Counted from the first letter of the stretch, positions 42,639-51,242 are shown. The stretch is DNA of 64,000 nt from an uncultured Collinsella sp. (GCA_902494195.1 CABUSH010000009.1:26474-90473); one strand, 5' to 3'. Notes: generated by a model from the sequence alone, not told the origin. A program made the numbers and translations.

Positions 42639-44099
42639 CTAGAACCCCTGGCCGTAACCTTGACCCTGGCCCTGCTGGCCCAGCAGCTCCTCCAGATACT
42701 GGCGCAGCTGCTCGTCGGTAATACCGCCGTTGCCGGTATCGGTCGAACTGTCGTCCTGCTGCTGGTTCTGCAGCTCTTCATCGGAGCCCAGCTCGACGGT
42801 GACCTTCTTCTCTTCCTTGCCGCGCATGAGCGTGATCTCGACCTTCTCGCCCACCTCGTGGCTGCGCAGTGCGATGATCAGGCCATCGGCGCTCGTGATC
42901 TCGTCGTCGCCCAGCTTGGTGATGACGTCGCCCTCCTGAATTCCGGCCTTAGCAGCAGGACCATCCTCAACGACGCTCGCCACATAGGCGCCGCTATCGG
43001 TACTCAGCTTGTTGGTGCGGGCGTTGAGCGCGTTGACGCTCGAAAGCGTGGCACCCAGGTACGGATGAACCGGCGTCTTGCCGCCGATAATCTGGTCGGC
43101 AATGTTCTTGGCGTAGTTAACGGGAATAGCAAAGCCCACGCCCGAGCTGGAGCCCGAGTAGCTCTCGATGAGCGAGTTAATACCCACGAGCTCGCCGTTG
43201 TCGTTAACGAGCGCGCCACCGGAATTGCCCGGGTTGATGGCGGCATCGGTCTGGATCATGTTGGCATAGATGGTATTGCCGCTGGTAGAGCTCATGGCCG
43301 TGGAGCGATAGAGCGCCGAGACGATGCCCGTGGAGACAGACTGTTCGTTGCCAAACGGCGAACCGATGGCCATAACCCACTCGCCCACGTTGAGCTTGGA
43401 GGAGTCGCCAATCTCGATCGGCGTAAGCTTGGAGGCGTCTGCATCCTTGAGCTTGATGACGGCTAGGTCGCTCGAAGCATCGTTGCCCACGAACTCGGCC
43501 TCGTAGGTGGTGCCGTCGTCCATGGTCACCACGTACTGGTCGTAACCATCGACCACGTGGTTGTTGGTGAGGATATGGCCCTCGGTATCGAGCACCACGC
43601 CCGAACCAACGCTGCCCGAGCTATCCGACTCATCAGCAGACTGCGAAAGCGAGCCATTCTGGCTGCCGCTCGAAGTGGCGGTAATGGAAACCACGGAGGG
43701 CAGGGCCTTGGCAGAAACGGCCTCGGCCAGCGTGGTGTCCTCGGAGTCGATCGTGATCTTTTGCGTCGACGAACCCGAAGCACCCGCCGTCACGGCATTC
43801 TTGCCGCCGCCGATATCGAGCGTGCCGCTCATAATGAGCGCAATGACCAGCAGGGCTCCGCAGGCACAGCCGGCAAGCGCCGTAATAAAGATCGGCAGCT
43901 TTTTGGTCTTGGTCTTGACCACCGTGTGCTTGTTCACGACCTGCTGGCCACCCAGCGGCTTGCCGGTCTGCGTGTCGTAGGCCTGCACGTAGGGAATGTT
44001 ACTGCCGGCAGGCGTCGACTCCACCTGCACACGCGGCTGCTGCTGGGTCTCGCCGGCGTTGCCCGCATCCTGGGGACGCTGGGAATCGTTCTCGCTCAT
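42639..44099 (-). CDS. HtrA/DegP-like serine protease with PDZ domain
   Basis: 486 residues. A polar Gln-rich cytoplasmic N-terminus, one membrane helix (LPIFITALAGCACGALLVIA), a trypsin-like domain with His in TNNHVVDGY, Asp in SSDLAVIKL and Ser in NPGNSGGALV, then one PDZ domain and a Gln/Gly-rich tail. Acts outside the membrane on misfolded proteins. The ATG at 44097-44099 follows GAAAGGAT. A strong hairpin lies about 30 bases upstream of the start. Confidence 0.94.
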   Translation of the reverse strand: MSENDSQRPQDAGNAGETQQQPRVQVESTPAGSNIPYVQAYDTQTGKPLGGQQVVNKHTVVKTKTKKLPIFITALAGCACGALLVIALIMSGTLDIGGGKNAVTAGASGSSTQKITIDSEDTTLAEAVSAKALPSVVSITATSSGSQNGSLSQSADESDSSGSVGSGVVLDTEGHILTNNHVVDGYDQYVVTMDDGTTYEAEFVGNDASSDLAVIKLKDADASKLTPIEIGDSSKLNVGEWVMAIGSPFGNEQSVSTGIVSALYRSTAMSSTSGNTIYANMIQTDAAINPGNSGGALVNDNGELVGINSLIESYSGSSSGVGFAIPVNYAKNIADQIIGGKTPVHPYLGATLSSVNALNARTNKLSTDSGAYVASVVEDGPAAKAGIQEGDVITKLGDDEITSADGLIIALRSHEVGEKVEITLMRGKEEKKVTVELGSDEELQNQQQDDSSTDTGNGGITDEQLRQYLEELLGQQGQGQGYGQGF

Positions 44100-44128
44100 G
44101 GCTGCGATCCTTTCGTCAAATAACCAAA

Positions 44129-44152
44129 GGCCCGCCAAACATGTGGCGGGCC
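44129..44152 (-). terminator. intrinsic terminator or attenuator just upstream of htrA
   Basis: Stem GGCCCGCC/GGCGGGCC, then TTTGGTTATTT on the minus strand. It ends only 20 bases before the htrA ribosome site, so either htrA is transcribed through it or a promoter overlaps it. Confidence 0.6.
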
Positions 44153-44268
44153 ATCATTGTTCACGTTGAGTTGTACCCCAATATGCGGGCGTACGTGTAT
44201 GAGAACGCAATCTTTTAGGAAGGCTTAAGTTCTGCTGCAGACCCGAAAGGACCCGGCCTACGGCAAAA

Positions 44269-44301
44269 CCACCACAAAGGTGCCTGTCCCCTTTGTGGTG
44301 G
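44269..44301. repeat. ACCACCACAAAGG palindrome, copy 5
   Basis: Arms ACCACCACAAAGG and CCTTTGTGGTGG around TGCCTGTCC, four bases after the glnR-like stop codon. Confidence 0.75.
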
Positions 44302-44305
44302 AAAT

Positions 44306-44968
44306 CTAGTCCTTAAACAGATAGCCCACGCCGCGGACGGTGGTGATGTGTGCCGCGATCTGCGGGCCTACCTTGGAGCGGATGCGTCGAATGTGCACAT
44401 CGACGGTGCGCGTGCCACCGCAGTACTCAAAGCCCCACACGCGGTGCAGCAGCACCTCGCGGCTGTAGGCGCGGTTGGGGTGCGTCGCCAAAAAGCTCAG
44501 CAGCGAGTACTCCATCAGCGTCAGGTCGATGGGCTCATCATCGAGCGTCACCTGGTAGGTAGCCAGGTTAATCTCGAGGTTATCGATGTTGAGCACATCG
44601 TCGGCGGTGACGGTCTCCTCCTCGCCCATCAGGCGCTGCGCACGAGCCTTGAGCTCGTTGGGTGTCGCCGTGGGGCATACAAAGTCGGCATGCGCGTGAT
44701 TGGGCAGGCGCAAGGTACCGAGCGCCTCGTCGTCGACGATCACCAACATGGGGACGCCGCCACGATCGTCAAGCCACTTGGCAATCTGATCGATACGGTC
44801 GCTGCGGATGCCGTCGGAATCGAGAATCAGCAGGTCAAAGTCGTGCGCCGCAGTCGGCGAATCGGGGGTTGCCAGGCTCACCTCGACACCCAGGGTGGTC
44901 GTCAAGCTGCGGGCAAACTCGTGGAAGCGCGTCGTGCGCGCCATGAACAGGGCACTCTTTTCGGACAT
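44306..44968 (-). CDS. glnR: GlnR-like orphan OmpR-type regulator
   Basis: 220 residues: a degenerate receiver domain (residues 1-115, the usual phospho-Asp context reads LLILDSDG) and an OmpR-type winged helix with VWGFEYCGGTRTVDVHIRRI and TTVRGVGYLF, very close to actinobacterial GlnR. No histidine kinase is adjacent; the neighbour is glnA, 50 bases upstream in the same direction. The ATG at 44966-44968 follows GGAGG. Probable nitrogen regulator; symbol given on likeness and context. Confidence 0.8.
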   Translation of the reverse strand: MSEKSALFMARTTRFHEFARSLTTTLGVEVSLATPDSPTAAHDFDLLILDSDGIRSDRIDQIAKWLDDRGGVPMLVIVDDEALGTLRLPNHAHADFVCPTATPNELKARAQRLMGEEETVTADDVLNIDNLEINLATYQVTLDDEPIDLTLMEYSLLSFLATHPNRAYSREVLLHRVWGFEYCGGTRTVDVHIRRIRSKVGPQIAAHITTVRGVGYLFKD

Positions 44969-45018
44969 ATCGGCCTCCAAGGAAATGAGCTCAATCGTAC
45001 TGGAACAAGTCAGCGCGA

Positions 45019-46356
45019 TTAGGAGTTCGCCAGGTAGTGCTTGATCTCCCACTCGGTGATCGTAGACTCAAACTTATGCCACTCGTCGCGCTTCTTTTTG
45101 AGGAAGAAGCTGTGGATGTGCTCGCCGAGGGCATCCTTCATAAACTGCGAGTCCTCAAACACGTCGAGCGCCTCTTTGAGCGAGCGCGGCAGCGGCGTGT
45201 AGCCGGCCTCGACCATCTGACGGTCGGTAAGCTTGAGCGTCTCAGCCGTTGCCTCGGGCGGGAGCTCCAGCTTGCGCTCGATGCCGTCCAGACCAGCCGC
45301 CAGCGTGACGGCGTTGACCAGGTACGGGTTGGCCATGGGGTCGGGGCTGCGAAGCTCGATGCGCGTGGACAGCTGCTTGCCGGGCTTGTAGACCGGAATG
45401 CGGACCATACTCGCGCGGTTGCGCAGGCCCCACGTGGCGTACTGCGGCACGGAGTCGCCGCCCGTGGTGATGCGCTTGTACGAGTTGACCGTGGGGTTAG
45501 TGATGGCGCTGATCTCGCGCGCGTGCGCCAAGATGCCGGCCATGTAGTGCTTGGCGATATCGGAGAGGTGGTACTTCTCGTCGTCCTCGCCCCAAAAGAC
45601 GTTGTTGCCGTCGTGGTCGAATAGCGACTGGCACAGGAACATAGCGCTGCCGTCCTCGCCCGCCAACGGCTTGGGCATAAAGGAGGCGTGGCAGCCGCTC
45701 TCGTAGGCCTGCTGCTTAATGATGAGTTTGGCCGTGGTGATGGCGTCGGACATGCTCAGGGCCTCGGCGTGGCGCAGGCTCATACCGTGCTGCGAGCGGC
45801 CGGCGGCGTGGAAGGTGTACTCCACGGGCACGGACATCTTCTCGAGCGTGAGGACCGTGTTGCGGCGCAGGTCGCGAGCGGCATCGCTTACCGAAAGATC
45901 GAAGTAGCCCACGTTGTCGAGCGGCTCGGGGGTATGCTCGTCGGGGAAGTAGTAATACTCCAGCTCGGCGCCCACGTTGAGCAGGTAGCCGGCCTTCTCG
46001 GCCTTATAGAACATGCGGCGCAGGGCGTCGCGCGGGTCGCCGGCAAACGGCTTGCGATCGGGAGTGCACACGTCGCAGAACACGCGGGCGACGCCGTTGT
46101 GGCTCGGGCGCCACGGCAGAATCTGGAAGGTCGAAGCATCGGGAAACGCCAGCATGTCGGCTTCCTCGGGCGTGGCAAAGCCCTCGATGGCGGAGCCGTC
46201 AAAGCCAATACCCTCCTCAAAAGCGACCTCGAGGTCCTCGGGGCTAATGGCAAAGTTCTTGAGGCGGCCGAGAATGTCAACAAACCACAGACGCACAAAG
46301 CGGATGTCACGCTGCTCTACGGAGCGGAGTACGTAATCGATGTTCTGCTGGTTCAT
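45019..46356 (-). CDS. glnA: glutamine synthetase, type I
   Basis: 445-residue enzyme making glutamine from glutamate, ammonia and ATP. Visible: VRLWFVDILGRLK, latch FDGSAIEG, metal-site ELEYYYF, the TNPTVNSYKR substrate loop and NRASMVRIP. The length is that of the shorter GSI-alpha form, and the adenylylation-loop NLYxLP is absent, so control is probably by feedback and transcription. A possible GlnR box lies upstream (46422-46437). The ATG follows GAAAGGGGAG. Confidence 0.97.
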   Translation of the reverse strand: MNQQNIDYVLRSVEQRDIRFVRLWFVDILGRLKNFAISPEDLEVAFEEGIGFDGSAIEGFATPEEADMLAFPDASTFQILPWRPSHNGVARVFCDVCTPDRKPFAGDPRDALRRMFYKAEKAGYLLNVGAELEYYYFPDEHTPEPLDNVGYFDLSVSDAARDLRRNTVLTLEKMSVPVEYTFHAAGRSQHGMSLRHAEALSMSDAITTAKLIIKQQAYESGCHASFMPKPLAGEDGSAMFLCQSLFDHDGNNVFWGEDDEKYHLSDIAKHYMAGILAHAREISAITNPTVNSYKRITTGGDSVPQYATWGLRNRASMVRIPVYKPGKQLSTRIELRSPDPMANPYLVNAVTLAAGLDGIERKLELPPEATAETLKLTDRQMVEAGYTPLPRSLKEALDVFEDSQFMKDALGEHIHSFFLKKKRDEWHKFESTITEWEIKHYLANS

Positions 46357-46421
46357 GTCGCTCCCCTTTCTTTCGGGCGGGTTTCGACTGGTCTATATCG
46401 CAGATACTATCGCAGAAAAAT

Positions 46422-46437
46422 GTTTCCGCAGGGTTAA
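46422..46437 (-). promoter_or_regulatory. candidate GlnR box upstream of glnA
   Basis: On the minus strand TTAAC-CCTGCG-GAAAC fits the actinobacterial half-site pattern gTnAC-n6-GAAAC. It lies about 70 bases before the glnA start codon. Confidence 0.5.
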
Positions 46438-46487
46438 AGCGTATCAAGCGCTCAAAAAACGTTCGCGTAGGCGGGTATGACCAGCAA

Positions 46488-46859
46488 CTATCGCTCGGAT
46501 TCGGAGACAATTTGCCTACAGGCTCGTTCCAGCGCAGGGAACTCCATCGTCACTGCATCCCAAACAACCGAGCGGTCGACATTGCCGTAATCATGCGCAA
46601 GATAATTTCTCATGCCGATAATTCCACGCCACTCAATTTCGGGATGAAGCCTCTGCGAGCGTTCCGACAACTTGCCCGCTTCTTCCGTCACCCTAAGCGC
46701 ACACATCAAAAGGGAGTCCGCCAACGCCCTCGTCCGCACGTCATTCGCATGCAGAAACTGGTCCTCGGTGATATCAAAAGCCTTGATGCGCTCGTTCGTT
46801 TCAGAGATGGCTTCCAAAACCTCTTGAGCGCGGAGACCGTCTGACTTACGCGCGATCAT
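46488..46859 (-). CDS. HepT-like HEPN ribonuclease toxin (DUF86)
   Basis: 123-residue HEPN protein with the RX4HxY active-site motif (RNYLAHDY, about residue 85). In MNT/HepT pairs HepT is an RNase whose Tyr is AMPylated by the MNT partner. The ATG at 46857-46859 overlaps the end of the antitoxin gene by 14 bases, with GGAGTGATCC before it. Confidence 0.88.
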   Translation of the reverse strand: MIARKSDGLRAQEVLEAISETNERIKAFDITEDQFLHANDVRTRALADSLLMCALRVTEEAGKLSERSQRLHPEIEWRGIIGMRNYLAHDYGNVDRSVVWDAVTMEFPALERACRQIVSESER

Positions 46860-47340
46860 AAAGGATCACTCCTTCGCGCTCGATTACCGCGGCAAGATCG
46901 TCATCAAGATGGTCGCTCGAGACGAGATCAACCTGCCTCCCGGTTTCTTTGCGCACCGCCTCGCCAAATGCCGACAGCGCGAAAAGACCAAAGCCCTGCT
47001 CGCGATCGACTTCGAGACGCAAGTCAATATCACTATCGACATGCGCCTCGCCCCGGGCATACGAACCAAAAAGAATCACGGTTTTGATGGCGGGAATCGA
47101 GCTGGCCGCCTCGCAGACGGCGGACTCAATCTGGGCAGTATCCAAAATGCCCGCCGCGGCGCTTTCGCTCGCAGAGCTTTTACCAAGTGAAGGAACAAAC
47201 GGCAGCGAACGCTCGCGCAGCATCTGTCTCATAAACATATTGACCGCAACAGACGAAGTCATGCCAAGTTCTTCGCACAGCTCGGCAAATGAGTCTTTAA
47301 TTGACGAGTCCACTCGCACACTCAGCACAGACGCAGCCAT
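46846..47340 (-). CDS. DinJ/RelB-type domain fused to MNT nucleotidyltransferase antitoxin
   Basis: 164 residues. Residues 1-50 (SVRVDSSIKDSFAELCEELG, MTSSVAVNMFMRQML) are a ribbon-helix-helix of the RelB/DinJ kind; residues 70-164 are a minimal nucleotidyltransferase with GSYARGEAHVDSDIDL (GSX10DxD). MNT proteins AMPylate HepT to silence it. The added DNA-binding domain could let this antitoxin repress its own operon. First gene of the pair, overlapping the toxin gene. Confidence 0.85.
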   Translation of the reverse strand: MAASVLSVRVDSSIKDSFAELCEELGMTSSVAVNMFMRQMLRERSLPFVPSLGKSSASESAAAGILDTAQIESAVCEAASSIPAIKTVILFGSYARGEAHVDSDIDLRLEVDREQGFGLFALSAFGEAVRKETGRQVDLVSSDHLDDDLAAVIEREGVILYDRA

Positions 47341-47382
47341 GGATACCTCCTGTATGACATTGTCTATATATTATCACACAGA

Positions 47383-48405
47383 CTAGCGCGAGGTCGAGGC
47401 GCGGTGTTCGATGTGGCCGGGGATCTCGATGCGTTTGGGCGCCAGCTTTGCGGCCTCGCCCACGGTGGTGGTAACGACGTCGATGCGCTCGGAAAGGCGC
47501 TCGACTACGCGCTCGGCAATGGCGAGGGTGTCTTGCGCGGCCGTAGTGACGCCGCCAAAGAGCACGTGGTTCCAGGGATAGTCGTCAAATGTCGCGATCT
47601 TAAGACCAGCCGGCAGCGAGGGACCAAGCTGCGCCAGCGCCTCGGTCAAACGCAGGAAGACCAAGCCGTTGACGGCAATGAGGCCGAGCTTTTTGCCTGC
47701 ATAGCCGCGGATGGTCTCGTCCAAGCGACCGACGCCCGTGGCGCCACCATCGGCCAAGGTGACGACCTCGCCCGCAAGGTCGCGGCGCGAAAGCTCGTCG
47801 GCAAAGGCCTCGGCGCGCTCGCGACGCACGGGGCTGTCGTCGCTCGCCTCGGTGAACAGGCACAGGCGCTCACTGCCAGCGGCGGCCAAGGCGTCTACCA
47901 AGCCGGCGACCAGCTCACGGTTGTTAGATGTCACCAGATCGACACCGCCGTCGGCAACGTCGCGGTCGAGCAGCACGACGGGCAGGCGTCCCGCTGCCGC
48001 GGCGATCGCCTCGTCGTTACCGCCGCAGGTGTTGACGACCAGGCCGTCCACACCAGCATCGATAAGTCTGGCGAGCGACTCGGCCTCCTTTGCGGGGTCG
48101 TTGCCGCTAATGGCAGTCATAAGCGAGCAGCCGCGCGCGGCGGCACTGGAGGAAAGTCCTTCGAGCATGGCGCTCGAGAACGGGTTGGCGATGTCGGCCA
48201 GAATCACGCCGATGAGGTTGGTGCGTGAGCTGCGCAGATTGCGCGCGGCAGCACGTGGGCGATAGCCGGTGCGCTCGATAACCGCCGCGATGCGAGCACG
48301 GGTTTCCTCGGTCATTTGCCCGGGACGGTTGTTGAGATAGCGCGAGACCGTGGCCGGGCTCACACCCGCCTCGGCGGCAATGTCCTTAATCCTCATCTGC
48401 GCCAT
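47383..48405 (-). CDS. LacI family transcriptional regulator
   Basis: 340-residue repressor: N-terminal helix-turn-helix and hinge (RIKDIAAEAGVSPATVSRYL), then a periplasmic-binding-protein-like sugar domain (GVILADIANPFSSAMLEGL). The ATG at 48403-48405 (MAQMRIKD) has a GGGG upstream; the ATG three codons later is an alternative. No sugar gene is adjacent, so its target cannot be told. Transcribed toward the HepT/MNT pair but separate. Confidence 0.9.
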   Translation of the reverse strand: MAQMRIKDIAAEAGVSPATVSRYLNNRPGQMTEETRARIAAVIERTGYRPRAAARNLRSSRTNLIGVILADIANPFSSAMLEGLSSSAAARGCSLMTAISGNDPAKEAESLARLIDAGVDGLVVNTCGGNDEAIAAAAGRLPVVLLDRDVADGGVDLVTSNNRELVAGLVDALAAAGSERLCLFTEASDDSPVRRERAEAFADELSRRDLAGEVVTLADGGATGVGRLDETIRGYAGKKLGLIAVNGLVFLRLTEALAQLGPSLPAGLKIATFDDYPWNHVLFGGVTTAAQDTLAIAERVVERLSERIDVVTTTVGEAAKLAPKRIEIPGHIEHRASTSR

Positions 48406-48530
48406 GGCGCACCCCGTTTCCCAATTGTCGTCAGCCTGAGCCATTTTAGGCATTTTTTTAAAAATCTCGGTTGCAAAACGCTGTAGGTAAGCAGCATCGT
48501 TTTTGCGTCTCGAGCAGATGCGATGATGGG

Positions 48531-49223
48531 CTAGATGGCCGAGTCTTTGGACAGCTCAAAATAGTCGGGATGCAAGGCAATAACCGGGCCCTGCTCCTCG
48601 GGCATCAGGTGCAAGTGTGTCTCGGCCAGATAGCTCGCCGCATCGGTATCGCCCCTCTTAATGGCCTCGAGAATCCGACGATGCTGCCGACGAATCGGCT
48701 CCCAATCCAAATCCTGCGACACCATACGCAGCCAGTTATACCGCTCAAAATGCGTATTGATGCTCTTCATCCAATCCCACAGCATGTGGCGACCGGCAAT
48801 CACAAAACACGTCTCATGGAACAGGTTATCCAAGTCGAAAAAGCGACGCGTTTCGCTATGGTCGAGCGACTCGGACTCGGCAAGAATCTGCTCAAGCCGA
48901 TGCTTTTGCTCGGACGTGGCAGCAGAGCAGCATTTAATGAGCACGCTTCTCTCGAGTTTCTCGCGCAAAAAACAAGCGTTCTCGGCGCGCTCCATGCTGA
49001 TTTTTGAGACATAGGTGCCGCTTTTGGGACGCGTTTCCACCAGTTCCTGCTCACGCAAGCGCACAAAAGACTCGCGAATGGGCGTGCGCCCGATTCCCGT
49101 CTCCTTTTCCAGACCAATCGCCGAAAGGCGCGTGCCGGGCCTGAGCTCGGCATAGATGATCTTGGACCGCAATGCGTTGTACGCCTGGTCTTGCAGGCTC
49201 TGATAATGCTGGTGTTGTTCCAT
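48531..49223 (-). CDS. GntR family regulator, FCD type
   Basis: 230 residues. The winged helix (QDQAYNALRSKIIYAELRPG, GRTPIRESFVRLREQELVE) is followed by an all-helical FCD effector domain with metal-site residues (DNLFHETCFVIAGRHMLWDW, and H in RRQHRRILEAI, ETHLHLM). Such regulators respond to small acids or sugars. The ATG at 49221-49223 follows CGAGGGC. Palindrome elements lie just upstream (49296-49364). Confidence 0.9.
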   Translation of the reverse strand: MEQHQHYQSLQDQAYNALRSKIIYAELRPGTRLSAIGLEKETGIGRTPIRESFVRLREQELVETRPKSGTYVSKISMERAENACFLREKLERSVLIKCCSAATSEQKHRLEQILAESESLDHSETRRFFDLDNLFHETCFVIAGRHMLWDWMKSINTHFERYNWLRMVSQDLDWEPIRRQHRRILEAIKRGDTDAASYLAETHLHLMPEEQGPVIALHPDYFELSKDSAI

Positions 49224-49295
49224 AAAGCCCTCGGATGAAGCCCACGGTTTGTCGAATATCACCACGTAATACTATCGCATCCCCCGCCCCCTCAT

Positions 49296-49364
49296 AAGTT
49301 GCGGTGGAATAGTTCCTGCTCAAAGCCTTCAGCAGCAAAAACAGGAACTATTCCACCGCAACTT
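49296..49364. repeat. perfect 23-bp-arm palindrome
   Basis: Arms 49296-49318 and 49342-49364 are perfectly complementary (AAGTTGCGGTGGAATAGTTC...), loop 23 bases. In the gene-free 568 bases between the GntR gene and the iteron-preceded ATPase. Confidence 0.75.
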
Positions 49365-49421
49365 CCAACAGTCTTTTTGGGACGGGGCTTTTTTGGCTAC
49401 CCTGAGCCGCAGGTCGGCCCC

Positions 49422-49585
49422 TTGCCACAAAAGGGGCCCATCTACTACGTTAACGCGGAGAGCCCAGACCATGCTGAAAAGTGCGAAAACAAAACCGCAG
49501 GTAGTCGGCTTGCCATTTTGCCTAAATGGCGGCTATGGTTGACCCCTGCGGCTTAAACGTAGTAGATAGGCCCTTTTCGTGGCGC
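49422..49585. repeat. 164-bp inverted-repeat element (MITE-like)
   Basis: Imperfect arms 49422-49453 and 49553-49585 (left TTGCCACAAAAGGGGCCCAT, CTACTACGTTAA). Nested inside are CCGCAGG/CCTGCGG and GCCATTT/AAATGGC. It holds no gene. Confidence 0.65.
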
Positions 49586-49710
49586 AGCACTACTGCACCC
49601 CAAATTGACACCCCGAGCCCTCGTGAGTTGCCAACAAGCTGTTCGCCCAGCGCTTTATCCGCGCGGCATTTGGAAAATAGCACCACCGCAAAACCCGCGA
49701 GTAGCGCTTA

Positions 49711-49770
49711 CTTTGCTATATCTTGCTATACTTTGCTATATCTTGCTATACTTTGCTATATCTTGCTATA
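49711..49770. promoter_or_regulatory. six tandem 10-bp iterons upstream of an AAA ATPase
   Basis: The unit YYTTGCTATA repeats six times without a gap, i.e. once per helical turn, and ends about 20 bases before the start codon. It contains several TATACT/TATATC boxes, so it overlaps the promoter. Confidence 0.75.
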
Positions 49771-49791
49771 TCTTGAGCAAAGGTGGCTCAC

Positions 49792-50883
49792 ATGCAAACA
49801 AACCCTTTTAAGCCCACAGCAGGTAAAACACCTCCCACGATTATCGGCCGCGAAGATGTACTCGAAGAATTCAGTGAAGGCCTCGCCAACGGGCCTGGTG
49901 CCCCGGGGCGCCTAATGCGCATAGCTGGCGTCCGTGGAACGGGCAAGACGGTCCTCCTTGACGAGTGCTCACGTTTGGCGCAAAGCCGTGGCTGGACGGT
50001 CATAAAAGAGGTCGCAACCGAGGGACTTTGCCAACGCATTCTCGAACAGCTGCAGCCCAAATTCCAGGCCAAACACGCCAGATTTGAGCCCACCGTAGCT
50101 GGCATATCCATCGGCAGCATAGACATTGAGCGAATCGGTCCATCGCTACGCGACGCCATGAGACAGACAATATCCAAGAATGAAAATGGCCTGCTCATCA
50201 CTCTCGACGAGGTTCAAGACGCAGAGCTCGATGAGGTCCGAACGCTCTCCATTGCGATTCAGCAGGTTATCGGCGAAGACCTTGATATAGCCTTTGTTTT
50301 TGCTGGGCTGCCTTCGATGATTGAAAGCATCATCAACGGAAAGACACTTGCGTTTTTGCGCCGCGCCCTCCCCTTTGACCTGAAGGCCGTGGCAGTAACC
50401 GAAGTGTCGTACTCCCTTGAGGAAACCATTGAAGCGTCTGGCATGGAGTTGCAGCCAGGTATTGCCGGCCAACTTGCCGAGGCAACGCAGGGCTATCCTT
50501 TCATGATCCAACTCGTTGGATACTACGCATGGCAGTTGGCAAGACGCGCACATACAACGATTATTGGAGAAGAAGAAGCCGAGCGTGGCATTGCAACGGC
50601 ACGCGAACGCTTCTGCGCCATGGTGATTGAGCCCGCGCTGCAGCGCATTCCGCCCACGTGCATCGCTTATCTGCTGAGCATGGCATCTTTGGGGCAGACG
50701 AGCTCGACCAGCATGGTTGCCGATGCCCTAAACAAAACGCCTCAACAGGTGAGTTCCGTCCGCAGCCGCCTGTTAAGAGAATCGATTATCGAGGCTCCTT
50801 CGTACGGCAAGGTCTCATTTGCCATCCCCTACATGCGCGACTACCTCTACGAACACAAAGCCGAACTGGAAGTTGAACTGTAG
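49792..50883 (+). CDS. AAA ATPase with C-terminal winged helix (ORC/Cdc6-like layout)
   Basis: 363 residues with Walker A GVRGTGKTVL (about 40), Walker B LLITLDEVQD and a C-terminal winged helix (TPQQVSSVRSRLLRESIIEA, YMRDYLYEH). The ATG at 49792 has AGGTGG upstream; a GTG at 49783 is less likely. Proteins of this type are usually only annotated as ATP-binding; the iteron array before it suggests autoregulation or a DNA-binding role. Neighbours are unrelated. Confidence 0.8.
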   Translation: MQTNPFKPTAGKTPPTIIGREDVLEEFSEGLANGPGAPGRLMRIAGVRGTGKTVLLDECSRLAQSRGWTVIKEVATEGLCQRILEQLQPKFQAKHARFEPTVAGISIGSIDIERIGPSLRDAMRQTISKNENGLLITLDEVQDAELDEVRTLSIAIQQVIGEDLDIAFVFAGLPSMIESIINGKTLAFLRRALPFDLKAVAVTEVSYSLEETIEASGMELQPGIAGQLAEATQGYPFMIQLVGYYAWQLARRAHTTIIGEEEAERGIATARERFCAMVIEPALQRIPPTCIAYLLSMASLGQTSSTSMVADALNKTPQQVSSVRSRLLRESIIEAPSYGKVSFAIPYMRDYLYEHKAELEVEL

Positions 50884-50901
50884 AAACGGTAACTGCCCTG
50901 C

Positions 50902-50956
50902 AAGACGAAAACCGTTTTCATACGGATTTAAAGCAGACGTAAACGGTTTTCGTCTT
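50902..50956. repeat. perfect 16-bp-arm palindrome after the AAA ATPase
   Basis: AAGACGAAAACCGTTT (50902-50917) pairs with AAACGGTTTTCGTCTT (50941-50956). Shares GACGAAAACCG with the 16.1-kb motif array. A related GCAGAC...GTCTGC pair follows near 51015-51040. Confidence 0.65.
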
Positions 50957-51055
50957 GATTTGAGTACGGAATTAAGACGCATAATTTCGCTTTCGTATGG
51001 CTCAATGCCGGACGCAGACTGTTTTCGTCTGTCAATACGTCTGCAATCCAAACGA

Positions 51056-51091
51056 AAAGAGCTCCGAGCTCGTATGAACTCGGGGCTCTTT
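51056..51091. terminator. terminator hairpin between the AAA ATPase and reductase genes
   Basis: AGAGCTCCGAG and CTCGGGGCTCT arms flanked by AAA and TTT. Probably serves the plus-strand ATPase transcript, and may also work for the reductase. Confidence 0.55.
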
Positions 51092-51242
51092 GTGCCGCAC
51101 ATCTATGAGAGGAGAAATTCGATGCGTACGGGCGCTACTCCATGAAGCCGCCCTGGGATGGCGGCAACCTCGTCAATGGGGTCAGGTTTACATGCATCAA
51201 CTTAGCGCAAAGTAACCTGGCCCCCATGCACCAAGGGGTTGA

